NCBI GenBank assembly: GCA_017416845.1
Contig: JAFQBA010000064.1
Coordinates: 1 to 46,933, forward strand
DNA from: Clostridia bacterium
Lineage (GTDB): Bacteria; Bacillota; Clostridia; UMGS1810
Length of the DNA stretch: 46,933 nucleotides
Reading direction: 5' to 3'
Shown piece after piece: positions 24,471 to 33,937 of this stretch. Every line of letters starts with the position of its first letter. The stretch's first letter is position 1. Under the pieces are notes generated by a model, which worked only from the letters and a program-made list of their open reading frames with translations, did no database searches and was not told where the DNA came from. A program made the position numbers and the translations under genes.

Positions 24471-25502
24471 TTATCTCTGAACACGACCTGAACCGTCGCC
24501 ACCAACGAGATTATCAACCTCTGCGCGTGTAACAAGGTTCATGTCACCGGGAATTGTATGTTTGAGAGCTGATGCTGCAACACCATATTCAAGAGCTGCT
24601 TTGAAGTCTTTGCCATCAAGCATACCGCAAATAACACCTGCAGCAAAGCTGTCACCACCGCCAACGCGGTCAACAATGGGAGCGATTCTGTATTCTCTTG
24701 AGTGATAGAATTCTTTTGTATCTCTTGAATAGATGCAAGCAGACCAACCATTGTCGGAAGCGGAATGAGAAACACGAAGTGATGAAATTACATATTCAAA
24801 GTTGAATTTTTCAACCATTTGTTCGAAAATACTCTTGTAACCTGCAAGTTCAAGTTCACCGCTTGTAACATCTGTTTCACCGGGTTTGAATCCGAGAACT
24901 TTTTCAGCATCTTCTTCGTTACCGATGCAAACATCAACATACTGCATGAGGTTTGTCATGATTCTCTGTGCTTTTTCGCTTGACCAGAGTTTTTTTCTGA
25001 AGTTAAGGTCGCAACTAACCTTAACACCCTTAGCTTTTGCAGCTTTTAAAGCAACTTCTGTAAGTTCAGCAGCCTGATCGGATACTGCCGGAGTGATTCC
25101 TGTGAAGTGGAACCAATCACAACCGTCAAAAATTTTATCAAAATCAAAATCCTCAGCAACAGCTGTTGAAATTGAAGAATGAGCTCTGTCGTATACAACA
25201 TTTGAAGCTCTCATTGCAGCACCTGTTTCAAGGAAATAAATACCGAGTCTTTCACCGCCGCGAGCAATGTTTTGTGTGCCTACATTCATTTTTCTGAGTG
25301 CGGCAACTGCACATTCACCAATTGGGTTTGAGGGGACTTTTGTTACAAATTCAGCGTCATGACCATAGTTTGCAAGTGAAACAGCTACGTTTGCTTCACC
25401 GCCGCCGTAGCATACGTCAAACTCGTCAGCCTGAATGAATCTTTCATTGTTGGGTGTGGATAAGCGAAGCATGATTTCGCCCATTGTTACTACTTTTGCC
25501 AT
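24471..25502 (-). CDS. kdgK: 2-Dehydro-3-deoxygluconokinase
   Basis: A 343-aa PfkB-family kinase, phosphorylating 2-keto-3-deoxygluconate (KDG) to KDPG with ATP in the cytoplasm. It has VVTMGEIMLRLSTPNNERF at the start, the substrate loop VCYGGGEANVAVSLANYGHD near residue 30, and the PfkB C-terminal signature VDRVGGGDSFAAGVICGML with the catalytic Asp near 281. The pairing with eda immediately upstream (25 bp gap) makes KDG kinase the most likely function among PfkB enzymes. GGAGG precedes the ATG. The route would serve hexuronate products, including those from polysaccharide lyases. Confidence 0.94.
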   Translation of the reverse strand: MAKVVTMGEIMLRLSTPNNERFIQADEFDVCYGGGEANVAVSLANYGHDAEFVTKVPSNPIGECAVAALRKMNVGTQNIARGGERLGIYFLETGAAMRASNVVYDRAHSSISTAVAEDFDFDKIFDGCDWFHFTGITPAVSDQAAELTEVALKAAKAKGVKVSCDLNFRKKLWSSEKAQRIMTNLMQYVDVCIGNEEDAEKVLGFKPGETDVTSGELELAGYKSIFEQMVEKFNFEYVISSLRVSHSASDNGWSACIYSRDTKEFYHSREYRIAPIVDRVGGGDSFAAGVICGMLDGKDFKAALEYGVAASALKHTIPGDMNLVTRAEVDNLVGGDGSGRVQR

Positions 25503-25527
25503 TAGTATGACCTCCGTATATTAATTA

Positions 25528-26172
25528 TTATTTTCCTCTTGCAATTTTTATGTTTTCAACAAACTGTTTTGCAGTTTCAGTGATAAGTTCATAGTTACCT
25601 GTCTTAGCACCTGCAGTAAGTGAACCGCCTGCACCGACAGCAACAACACCTGCTTTAATCCAGTCTGCAACGTTGTTTACGTCAACACCGCCTGTAGGCA
25701 TGATGTTTGCCTGAGGGATGGGACCTTTGATTGCTTTTACCATTCCGGGGCCGAATGCATCACCGGGGAAGAGTTTGATGATGTCACATCCAAGTTCAAG
25801 AGCCTTGACTACATCGTGAATTGTCATGCAGCCGGGCATGCAGGGAACTGCATATCTGTTACAGAGCTTGATTGTGTCTTCATCAAAATAGGGGCTTACA
25901 ATATACTGAGCACCGGAAAGAATAGCAATACGTGCAGTTTCAGCATCGAGAACTGTGCCTGCACCGAGAATGATGTCGTTTTCAGTGTAATGATTTGAAA
26001 GCTCTTCAATAACCTTATGAGCTTTGGGCACTGTAAACGTCATTTCGATTGCAGGAACTCCGCCTGCGATGCACGCATCTGTAATTTTCATTGCTTTATC
26101 GGCGTTTTCTGCTCTTACAACAGCAACAATACCGACGTCTTTGATTTTTTGAATAACTGTGTGTTTATCCAT
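25528..26172 (-). CDS. eda: KDPG aldolase (2-dehydro-3-deoxyphosphogluconate aldolase)
   Basis: A 214-aa class I aldolase that splits KDPG into pyruvate and glyceraldehyde-3-phosphate. Key segments are VAVVRAENADKAMKITDACI near the N-terminus, AIEMTFTVPKAHKVIEEL with the catalytic Glu near 40, DIILGAGTVLDAE with the substrate Thr, and the Schiff-base Lys in DIIKLFPGDAFGPG near 126. IMPTGGVDVNNVADWIKAGV closes the phosphate site. The start ATG 26172 lies seven bases after AGGAGG. A longer ORF start at 26232 would fall upstream of the promoter's start site and is rejected. First gene of the eda-kdgK operon. Confidence 0.95.
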   Translation of the reverse strand: MDKHTVIQKIKDVGIVAVVRAENADKAMKITDACIAGGVPAIEMTFTVPKAHKVIEELSNHYTENDIILGAGTVLDAETARIAILSGAQYIVSPYFDEDTIKLCNRYAVPCMPGCMTIHDVVKALELGCDIIKLFPGDAFGPGMVKAIKGPIPQANIMPTGGVDVNNVADWIKAGVVAVGAGGSLTAGAKTGNYELITETAKQFVENIKIARGK

Positions 26173-26193
26173 TATTATTCCTCCTTGCGTAAA

Positions 26194-26240
26194 AATACAT
26201 ATTATGGTATTATTATAACACATAAAAAACACAATGTCAA
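26194..26240 (-). promoter_or_regulatory. Consensus promoter of eda-kdgK with an adjacent inverted repeat
   Basis: Minus-strand TTGACA (26235-26240), 17-nt spacer, TATAAT (26212-26217), both exact. Just downstream, AATAC (26194-26198) and GTATT (26207-26211) form an inverted repeat covering the transcription start, a good place for a repressor. Such a strong promoter suggests control by repression. Confidence 0.75.
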
Positions 26241-26314
26241 AAAAATATTATGCTTTTTTACGACTTTTTTGAAATTACCAGAATTTTATTGTTTCGAAAA
26301 TAAAGATTGTATGA

Positions 26315-26320
26315 TATAAT
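26315..26320 (+). promoter_or_regulatory. -10 element of the SLH-GH18 gene
   Basis: TGA-TATAAT (extended -10) 30 bp before the start codon. The -35 position (TTTCGA, 26292-26297) is poor. Confidence 0.55.
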
Positions 26321-26349
26321 TCCTTTATACTTACGAAAGGACAACACCA

Positions 26350-28284
26350 ATGAGAAAAATTTCACTTATACTGATAATATCAATCTTATGCTCTGCACTC
26401 TTTGCCTTTCCGGCATTGGGTTTTGAATTTTCACACATTACCCTAAATGATATCGACAGACACTGGGCAGAAAGTTCCATTGAAACACTCAAATCCCTTG
26501 GTGTGCTGAACGGATATAAGGGCTATGCCTCACCGGATGCCATAATAACCCGAGGTGAGTTTACCGCAATGATAACTCGAGCCTTTGCCATGAAACCGAC
26601 AAGTGCAAAAAACACATTTTCGGACATAAGCTCCGAACATATGTTTTACGAAAACATTATGGCCGCATCGGACAGAGGAATAATTGACGGATTTGCGGAT
26701 AACACTTTCAGACCCGAAAATATGATAACAAGAGAAGAAATAATGCTTATCATATCAAGGCTTACTCCCCCATCGCCCATATACAGTCCGGATTTTTCGG
26801 ATATTGCACAAAGCTATACATACCGTGCACAACTGGGCAAAGTCACACATGACGGTATAATAAGCGGTTATCCGGATGGAACATTCAAACCATACGAAAA
26901 AACCACAAGAGCCGAAGCCGCATCAATGATATTGTCAGCGATGAAAAAATATCTTCCGTGCGAAGATTACGTAACAGTTATAAATCATGCAGGTGAATAT
27001 CTGAAAAATCACTTTGCAGGCATATATTCAAACTGCATTGGTTCTGCAATGTCTGACAGCTTATATCTTACTCATACACTAAAAAAAACAAAAGAGCTTG
27101 GATTTTCGCTCACAAATGAAATTACAGACATTGCATACACATCATTTATTCAGAGCGGTCCTTTCAGCACTGTTAAAGCTGAATATTACATCAACCGAAC
27201 TTTAAACGGAAATGCAAAAAAATATAAAGGAAGTTCTGAAATCAAACTATTTTCCATAAACGGACAAACAAAAATATATGAACACACTACTAATATTATT
27301 GAAGAGAAAAAAATCAATCTTACATGGGAAGTTTTTTCATCGGTTCCTACCGTTGAAACACCGGGAATAAACATTGTATCCCCTACCTGCTTCAGAATCA
27401 CAACAGAACCAAGACAAAACGATACGGCATCACTTATAACACCAGCAAAAGACAAACCTCTGTATTTCAATTCTTTTCTGAAAAAAGAATATGTTGACTA
27501 TGCAAAATCAAAAGGCTACAAAATCTGGGCAATGTATAGAACGGATTTTAAAACATCAACGGCAAATGAGCTTTTATCCAACCCCGATGCAAGGCAAAAT
27601 GCCGCAAACCTTCTTACAGAGAATATTTTGAAGTTTGACCTTGACGGAATTAATTTTGATTTCGAAAATATGTATCACACCGACAGAGGCGCATATTCAA
27701 ATCATGTGAGAGAAATTTCTGTTATATCGCACATTCTCGGTGCATCAGTGTCTGTTGATATAACAAAATATACCTCATCAAGTCTTAATTGGTCAATGTG
27801 TTTCGACAGAGATACGCTTTCTAAATATACAGATTATGTTGCCATCATGGCGTATGATCAATTCGCCTCAGGCAGCAAAACTGCAGGTCCTGTGGCAGGA
27901 ATGAACTGGACAAAACAAGCGATTGAAATTACGCTGAAGGAAGTTCCGGCTTCAAAACTCATTTTGGGTATGCCATATTATATTCGAGTGTGGAAAATTC
28001 AAAACAACAAAACAATTTTTTCAGAATCGGTGTCAATGGAAAAAGCAAACGAATATGCCGCCAAAAGCGGAGTCACTCTTGACTATGACGAAAAATATGG
28101 TCTGAACAGATTCAAATGGACTGAAAATGGATATGACTATGTTTTCTGGATGGAAAATGCTGACACAATAAGACAAAGAGTGAAAATGACAAACCAATAC
28201 GGTCTTGCCGGTGTTGCAAGTTGGAGAAGAGGCTTTGAAACCCCCGATGTGTGGTACTCAATTACAGATGAATTGAACAAATAG
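26350..28284 (+). CDS. SLH-anchored GH18-type glycoside hydrolase
   Basis: A 644-aa secreted protein. A signal peptide (KISLILIISILCSALFAFPA) is followed by three S-layer homology repeats: residues about 32-80 (DRHWAESSIETLKSLGVLNG), 90-140 (MAASDRGIIDGFADNTFRP) and 148-200 (GIISGYPDGTFKPYEKTTRA). These bind wall polymers and keep it on the cell surface. A linker domain of about 150 residues follows, then a GH18 barrel. Its signature DGINFDFE spans residues 432-439 with Glu439 as the acid catalyst, and VAIMAYDQFASGS and LGMPYYIRVW support the fold. GH18 enzymes cut chitin or peptidoglycan GlcNAc linkages, and the SleL/YdhD-like subgroup fits best. The gene converges on the 860-aa gene at a shared terminator. 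Confidence 0.9.
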   Translation: MRKISLILIISILCSALFAFPALGFEFSHITLNDIDRHWAESSIETLKSLGVLNGYKGYASPDAIITRGEFTAMITRAFAMKPTSAKNTFSDISSEHMFYENIMAASDRGIIDGFADNTFRPENMITREEIMLIISRLTPPSPIYSPDFSDIAQSYTYRAQLGKVTHDGIISGYPDGTFKPYEKTTRAEAASMILSAMKKYLPCEDYVTVINHAGEYLKNHFAGIYSNCIGSAMSDSLYLTHTLKKTKELGFSLTNEITDIAYTSFIQSGPFSTVKAEYYINRTLNGNAKKYKGSSEIKLFSINGQTKIYEHTTNIIEEKKINLTWEVFSSVPTVETPGINIVSPTCFRITTEPRQNDTASLITPAKDKPLYFNSFLKKEYVDYAKSKGYKIWAMYRTDFKTSTANELLSNPDARQNAANLLTENILKFDLDGINFDFENMYHTDRGAYSNHVREISVISHILGASVSVDITKYTSSSLNWSMCFDRDTLSKYTDYVAIMAYDQFASGSKTAGPVAGMNWTKQAIEITLKEVPASKLILGMPYYIRVWKIQNNKTIFSESVSMEKANEYAAKSGVTLDYDEKYGLNRFKWTENGYDYVFWMENADTIRQRVKMTNQYGLAGVASWRRGFETPDVWYSITDELNK

Positions 28285-28285
28285 C

Positions 28286-28322
28286 AAAAAGGCTGTCTCA
28301 CCAAAGTGAGACAGTCTTTTTC
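28286..28322. terminator. Bidirectional terminator between converging surface-protein genes
   Basis: AAAAAGGCTGTCTCAC pairs with GTGAGACAGTCTTTTT (one G-T) around a CAAA loop, with T-runs in both directions. It ends the GH18 gene and the long leftward glycan operon. Confidence 0.9.
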
Positions 28323-28328
28323 ATATTT

Positions 28329-30911
28329 TTATTTAAAAGTATAAACCTGTGCAACTGCGGAATATCTGCACTTAACCAAAATTTTTGTTGCTTTGTCACC
28401 TGCCTGCTTGTAGGTGGCAATTACATCTTTGGGAGCGGTGTAGACATCGTTTTCATCAACCATACAAACATTTTTGATTGAATACGGAACATATGCAATT
28501 GAACCGTCATCTTTTAAAATTGCTACGGATGATGTTCCGTAGGCGTAAATCTTTCCGTAATAATAGTGAACCATTTTATTGTCGCCTTCGGTGTTCAAAA
28601 GAGTCATTGTTTCGCCGTCAAAATCCTTGGCGGCATTGGTTATTCTTCCGGCGGACTCGGTGTAACGGATTACATCGCCCATGTGGAACGGAACTTCACC
28701 TTCGGCAAGATTCATATCTTTTACAAAGTGTGCATCTTTATCGATATATTTTGTGATATATGAATCGTTGACATACATTACAATTTTGAAAGCCTCGTCA
28801 CCGTCATTGTCAAGCGCCTCTGTGCATTCTGCAATTATACCGAACGGGGCATAGTCTATGTTAACATCGGTATCAACCTTAGCACTGTATAAAAGGGCAT
28901 CTGCACAGCCCGTATCAGATACGTTGTATGCCTTTAAAGAGTTTGCAGGCACTCTTTCATCATTATCGAGGAAGGTAAGAGTTTTTGCCATTGAAAATCT
29001 TTCTTCGTCATCAAGAGTTGTGTCGGGTGATACACAGAAAATTGCCGTGCTTGTGTTAATAGTGAAATGCGGAACAAAATATCCGCTTGTTTTGTAATAA
29101 ATAAGAGTTTCGGATTCGTCATTGGGGAAACGGTATTTCTTGATGGTGTCAAAACCGTCCGAAACAGGTTCATAAACCCCCTCTTCATCCAAAACAGTAT
29201 TGATGGCACTTATTTTGCCCTCGTCGTTTGCCTGATATCTGATTATTGAGCCGATTTGACTTGAAATCATATCATGTGCTTCAGCATCAGTTTTGGCAGA
29301 ATCGTTAATTTTGATTTTTTCCGAAAGCTTTGTTTCGAGAACTTCATCGTCTTCGGTATAAAGCTTAATCAGCACTTCGGAAGAAAGTCCGTCCTTTTTC
29401 TTTATTGCATCAAAATATGCATATTTAAACTCCGATAAATCGGAAAATCTTGCCGCAACAATGAGTCCGTCAGCATTCACAACAAAGGTCATAGTTTTTG
29501 AAAGCTCAATGTTTTTGCGATAGAATTCGTCAAAATAGGGATGAGTTTCATATTTAACATCATTAACATAGATTTCGCCGTTTGCTCCGTACTCGGAAAC
29601 CACACCGGAAACACTGTTGTTCATTGTTGTTACCTTGACATATTTTCCGTCATTTGAAACAAACACTTCAAGAACATCGCCTGCATTATAATGTTCAATT
29701 TCTTTGTCACAGCGGAAGGTTATGTCACTGTCGTCAAGATTGATGTTGGTTTTGTAGTGTGCATCGTAAATGATATTGTTATATACATTTACTGCACCTA
29801 TTTCAAGGTAGTCGGACTCCCAGATTGAAAGAACCTCATAAACATTGTCACCGTCGTTGTCTATTGCTTCTATGTAACCTGAATCAATGGCAAAATCGGA
29901 AGCTGAAATACTGCCGTCTGCTCTGCCGTTATACAAAATCGCCGCCAAAGAATCAACCGAAAGCTTTGCTTCTTTGTCCGAATCATCATAATATGTGAGT
30001 TTGCCACCGGAGAGCTCGGGAGAGTTTTTGCGGGAGATAATCTTAATCTTATTTTCAACCGGGCGTACATAGACTGCTTCCCGGGTTGCTTTGCCTTCGT
30101 TTCTATAGAAAACCTCAACATTCAAACCGAGTGAACATTCAACACCGTCAGCCAGGGAATAAATTACATCATTTACGCTGATGCAGCCTGTGTCAAAGTC
30201 GGCAGTGTTGTCATAGAGATATGAACCGTTTGCCGCATCAACAATACCCTCTGCCTTGCAGATGTCCATATATGCTTCCATAAAGGGTTTGCCCTCTTTG
30301 AGGTTGTAGCTTGTTACACCTTCAGAATATTCAAAAGATGAGAATGAGTATACATTTGCTTCGCAAAGATTTGCAAGCATAATATACATATCCCCCACTG
30401 TCATTGCCTCATTGCCCGAAAGCCCTTCGTCAAGCTCGTTTTCGGATGCAAGACGGATGTAGCCATAGGGATAACCGCCGAGGGCAATTGCTTTTTTTCC
30501 GCTTCCGAGAGCTTCAATTGTCATTTTTGCCGCCTGGGAATAGGTAACCTGAGCTTCGGGATAGAATTTTTCGGCAGGTGAAATGATGCCTGTTGCAACT
30601 GCAAAGTTGACTGCGTTTGAAAGAAGTGTACCCTGAGCTATGTCTGCAAACTTTGTTTCGGGACCGTAGGGTGATATAAGGTTCATAAGTGACATAAGAG
30701 CTGTGAGAAAATCTCCTCTTGTGGCAGGTGCAGACATAACTGCATCATTGTTAACACTTGCCCCTATGGCATTAAGAAACTCTTTTGCCGCTTTTGCATC
30801 ATTATAGTTTTCTGTTGAGTCATTTGCAAAAACAAAGGAGAACTGTGATATGCTTATGAGCATTCCGATGCAAAGCATCAGCGAAATTATTTTTTGAATA
30901 GGTTTACGCAT
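28329..30911 (-). CDS. Large exported protein with divergent SLH-like N-terminus
   Basis: An 860-aa exported protein. A signal peptide (KIISLMLCIGMLISISQFSF) leads to three weak SLH-like repeats in residues about 60-260: TRGDFLTALMSLMNLISPYG, GIISPAEKFYPEAQVTYSQA and KAEGIVDAANGSYLYDN. The remainder is a long series of beta-rich segments, with repeated phrases AIDNDGDNVYEV and ALDNDGDEAFKI and many Asp/Glu/Tyr residues (GSIIRYQANDEGKISAINTV, VPFHMGDVIRYTESAGRITN). No catalytic motif is visible, so a structural surface or glycan-binding role is most likely. AAAGGAG sets the start. It is the last gene of the leftward operon, 18 bp after the SLH protein. Confidence 0.82.
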   Translation of the reverse strand: MRKPIQKIISLMLCIGMLISISQFSFVFANDSTENYNDAKAAKEFLNAIGASVNNDAVMSAPATRGDFLTALMSLMNLISPYGPETKFADIAQGTLLSNAVNFAVATGIISPAEKFYPEAQVTYSQAAKMTIEALGSGKKAIALGGYPYGYIRLASENELDEGLSGNEAMTVGDMYIMLANLCEANVYSFSSFEYSEGVTSYNLKEGKPFMEAYMDICKAEGIVDAANGSYLYDNTADFDTGCISVNDVIYSLADGVECSLGLNVEVFYRNEGKATREAVYVRPVENKIKIISRKNSPELSGGKLTYYDDSDKEAKLSVDSLAAILYNGRADGSISASDFAIDSGYIEAIDNDGDNVYEVLSIWESDYLEIGAVNVYNNIIYDAHYKTNINLDDSDITFRCDKEIEHYNAGDVLEVFVSNDGKYVKVTTMNNSVSGVVSEYGANGEIYVNDVKYETHPYFDEFYRKNIELSKTMTFVVNADGLIVAARFSDLSEFKYAYFDAIKKKDGLSSEVLIKLYTEDDEVLETKLSEKIKINDSAKTDAEAHDMISSQIGSIIRYQANDEGKISAINTVLDEEGVYEPVSDGFDTIKKYRFPNDESETLIYYKTSGYFVPHFTINTSTAIFCVSPDTTLDDEERFSMAKTLTFLDNDERVPANSLKAYNVSDTGCADALLYSAKVDTDVNIDYAPFGIIAECTEALDNDGDEAFKIVMYVNDSYITKYIDKDAHFVKDMNLAEGEVPFHMGDVIRYTESAGRITNAAKDFDGETMTLLNTEGDNKMVHYYYGKIYAYGTSSVAILKDDGSIAYVPYSIKNVCMVDENDVYTAPKDVIATYKQAGDKATKILVKCRYSAVAQVYTFK

Positions 30912-30929
30912 AAATTTATTCTCCTTTCT

Positions 30930-32579
30930 TTAAGAATTAATTATACGGTTTATAAGCACTGCGGCTTCACCACGGGTAAGTGATGAGTGGGGGCGAAATC
31001 CTTCGGAATCGCCCTTTATGATTCCGTTTGATGCCATTGCACCTACAGCTTCTTTTGCATAGTCAGATACTGTATCCATATCCGCAAAATTAAATGTGCC
31101 GTTCATGTTTTTACCAATCGATGCAAGGGCACGGTAAAGAATTACTGCGGCATCCTGTCTTGTAACGAGGGAATTGGGGTTAAAATTCGTACCATCGCCC
31201 GAAACAATGTCATTTGATGACAGAATGTTTATACATTCATAGTACCAGTCATCTTCAAGAACATCGGCAAACACCTTTGGATTTGCGCCTGCAGAAAGTT
31301 TGAGTGCAGAAGCAGTCATTTTTGCGAGCTGTGCTCTTGTTACGCTGTCATTTGGTCTGAATGTTGAATCTTCAAAGCCGTTTATAATTCCCATGTCGGA
31401 AAGTGAGTTTATTGCACTTTCTGCAAAGTGACCGCTTATGTCGGAATACTTTGAAGCGGGCTTTTGCACCTCAGGCGCTGTAAAAGGAGGATTTGTGTCG
31501 GGAATTGCAACAGAAAAACTGTTCCCTCCGCTGCTGCTTCCGCCACCGCCGGAGCCTCCCGAGGATTTTTTGTCTTCTGCTTCTTTTGCAATTTTGTCAA
31601 CTGCCTTGTCAAAGGCATTGCCAACATCTTCGGGAGTGAGGAAGTCTTTTCTTTCGCTAAAAATTGTCTTATATACCTTTGCCCGGTTGTTTACCGACAA
31701 CTCTTTATAGTCGCCATCGGTATCAACACCGAAAAATTCTTCGTTGTCGGAAATGATGCTTTTGAATTCATCATTGGTCTGTGATGCAACCAAAGTTGCA
31801 AGAAGCTTGGTTTCTTCAAAATCAACAAAGCCTTTGCTCATGTCAACTGCTTTTATAATATTGTCAAATGCATTTTTTACATCTTCATCCAGAGATGCAT
31901 ATGTGTCATAATCTGTGTTAAACACATCTGCATATATATTCATAACAAAATCAACCGATTCGCCGTCTTCCAAAAGGCATGCTGCAAGACCTGCTTTAAA
32001 CGCACGGTCAAAGGCTTCGTAATCAAAGTCACCTTCAGCCTTCATTATGCCGTATATGGTTTTGCACACGGCACCCATGTCTTCCACGGTGTCTTTGTCA
32101 ATACCAAGTGCGCTTGCACCCTCTGTTACAGCTTCTGTCATTTCGGATGCAGATTTCACATCATTGATAAGTTCAATAACATCGGCAGTTTCCTGACTGT
32201 TTTTGTCAAACACCATTACAGTTGCCACATAGGCATTTTCAAGATGCATCATACCCACATAAACATTGTATTTGCCTGCCGCAAAATCCTCTGCAAGGGG
32301 AGCAGAATATGTCAGCCTGCTATCTGTACCCGCAAAAAACATGCCGGAAATCACGGGGGTGTTACTGTCGGAGGGCGCACCATTTTCGGAAAGTGTCACG
32401 TTAACCGTAACAGGGCTTAAAGCCGGTGCATTTGAAGTTCCGTCTATGGTAATAGCTTTGTTAACAGCATCATAGGCTACGATAATGGAGCTTTCTTCAG
32501 ATGCGAGAGCTACAACGGAAACTTGCGAAAAAAATGTTAGTACAATAAATATTGCAAAAAGTTTTATTGCTTTTTTCAT
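30930..32579 (-). CDS. Exported SLH-domain protein
   Basis: A 549-aa exported protein with a signal peptide (IKLFAIFIVLTFFSQVSVVA). An N-terminal beta domain (VAYDAVNKAITIDGTSNAPA) precedes a helical region (about 140-340), a Ser/Gly linker (SSGGSGGGGSSSGGNSF near 350), and three canonical C-terminal SLH repeats: SDISGHFAESAINSLSDMGI, DDWYYECINILSSNDIVSGD and ASNGIIKGDSEGFRPHSSLT. The SLH repeats attach it to the wall polymer. The front domains have no recognised enzyme motif, so it may be an adaptor that holds substrate or partner proteins near the cell. GGAGG precedes the ATG. Fourth gene of the lyase operon. Confidence 0.9.
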   Translation of the reverse strand: MKKAIKLFAIFIVLTFFSQVSVVALASEESSIIVAYDAVNKAITIDGTSNAPALSPVTVNVTLSENGAPSDSNTPVISGMFFAGTDSRLTYSAPLAEDFAAGKYNVYVGMMHLENAYVATVMVFDKNSQETADVIELINDVKSASEMTEAVTEGASALGIDKDTVEDMGAVCKTIYGIMKAEGDFDYEAFDRAFKAGLAACLLEDGESVDFVMNIYADVFNTDYDTYASLDEDVKNAFDNIIKAVDMSKGFVDFEETKLLATLVASQTNDEFKSIISDNEEFFGVDTDGDYKELSVNNRAKVYKTIFSERKDFLTPEDVGNAFDKAVDKIAKEAEDKKSSGGSGGGGSSSGGNSFSVAIPDTNPPFTAPEVQKPASKYSDISGHFAESAINSLSDMGIINGFEDSTFRPNDSVTRAQLAKMTASALKLSAGANPKVFADVLEDDWYYECINILSSNDIVSGDGTNFNPNSLVTRQDAAVILYRALASIGKNMNGTFNFADMDTVSDYAKEAVGAMASNGIIKGDSEGFRPHSSLTRGEAAVLINRIINS

Positions 32580-32599
32580 CTCAAATTCACTCCTCCCCG

Positions 32600-33925
32600 T
32601 TATTTAGAATAATAAACTACGTTTTTAAATGCCCTGAGACTTGTCCAGTCGGTCATGAAATACACATAGGCATTTGTTGCCTTGTCAGAGCTGAGTTCTG
32701 TACTTAAAGTCTGACCGTCTGTGTTGGCAGTCTGAGCTGTAGAATTTACTCCGACAACCTTGCCTTCGTCATCGAAGAGAACAAGCATCATGATTATTGA
32801 AGATTCATCTTCTGTTTTGTTTACACACTCGGCACTTGCCGCAAAACTTGTGCCATCTCTAACAACAGAGACATTTTTAACATCAACATCTGCCGGTTCG
32901 GTGGAGACTGTACCTTTTACGGATGCACCGTAATAATTAATATCAAAATTTACATCCACAGCAGATGGAAGCGCTGTGCTTGTCTTAAAGATGAGAGTGT
33001 TTTCAAGTTCTTCCGATGCAGTGCATGAAACAAATTCAACCGGGGTTTTTTCAAAGCTTGCAGTGATGTTTGTAACCTCACCGTCTTTTACAAAATAATC
33101 GGCAGGGATTGAATCGGAAAATGTTACTTCAACATAGTCTCCGCCTGCTGTGGCGTTGTCTGTTTCAACAAGGGGGGTGAGTTCATAAATATTAAAATTA
33201 TCAAGCCAGAATTTACTTAATCCTCCGGAAAAGCTGATCGAGAGTTTGAACATACTGTGAAATCCTGCGGTATTAAACGATGCTTCACCAAGATATTCTC
33301 CGTCTATGTAGCAAACCTCTTTGCCCGAAGGAATATCCATAACAAGCATAAGATGATACCATGTATTTGTTTTTGCCTGCTTCACATTGCCGCCATATTC
33401 AAAATAGCCTGCTTTGTTAAGGTTGACTTTGTTTGCCCAGACCTTCGTTGAGCCACCGTTGGTGTAAAACTGGGGATGAAAACCCTTTGCGGCATTGAAA
33501 TCACTTGTGCAGATATCCATTTCATAAACAACAACGGTGTTGTTTGAGGTTGTGGTGAGCAGGTTATTAAACTGAACATTATCACTTGAGTTTCCACTGG
33601 TCATACAGACGCTTCTGCCGTTTTCCATGTTTGTTGCATCGGTATTTTCTTCAATTGAAATGGTACTGGCGGTTGAACCTGTGTTGGCACCGATATAGTC
33701 ACCTGATGCATTATAGAGAGTCTTTTTTGAAGAATCTGCAATGTTTGGTGAGGTTTTGCTGGCGTAGTAAAGGTCTGCGTCTTCAAAATCCAGATTCCAA
33801 ATCTGATTTTTTGTAACATAATTCTGACCGTTATATTCGGTCACAACACTTTCGTCTGAGGCAAAAGCACAAAGAGAAAATGTAAAAACAATCAAAGTGG
33901 CAATAGCCGTAATCTTTTTTAACAT
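32600..33925 (-). CDS. Exported LamG-like domain protein
   Basis: A 441-aa exported protein (signal peptide KKITAIATLIVFTFSLCAFA). Residues about 40-235 form a LamG/concanavalin-like jelly-roll: IWNLDFEDADLYYASKTS, TNTWYHLMLVMDIPSGKEVC, IDGEYLGEASF and LSKFWLDNFNIYEL. This stretch aligns clearly with the N-terminus of the 1140-aa lyase upstream (LWDLDFEDE, NEWYDYKVSLDLDTD, VDGECLGEAPL, ISKMYLDDIKV). The C-terminal 200 residues are Ig-like beta strands, ending TDWTSLRAFKNVVYYSK. No enzyme motif is seen. It may bind the glycan that the lyases attack. AGGAGG sets the start, and it is 12 bp after the lyase gene. Confidence 0.85.
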   Translation of the reverse strand: MLKKITAIATLIVFTFSLCAFASDESVVTEYNGQNYVTKNQIWNLDFEDADLYYASKTSPNIADSSKKTLYNASGDYIGANTGSTASTISIEENTDATNMENGRSVCMTSGNSSDNVQFNNLLTTTSNNTVVVYEMDICTSDFNAAKGFHPQFYTNGGSTKVWANKVNLNKAGYFEYGGNVKQAKTNTWYHLMLVMDIPSGKEVCYIDGEYLGEASFNTAGFHSMFKLSISFSGGLSKFWLDNFNIYELTPLVETDNATAGGDYVEVTFSDSIPADYFVKDGEVTNITASFEKTPVEFVSCTASEELENTLIFKTSTALPSAVDVNFDINYYGASVKGTVSTEPADVDVKNVSVVRDGTSFAASAECVNKTEDESSIIMMLVLFDDEGKVVGVNSTAQTANTDGQTLSTELSSDKATNAYVYFMTDWTSLRAFKNVVYYSK

Positions 33926-33937
33926 TTTCTTTCCTCC

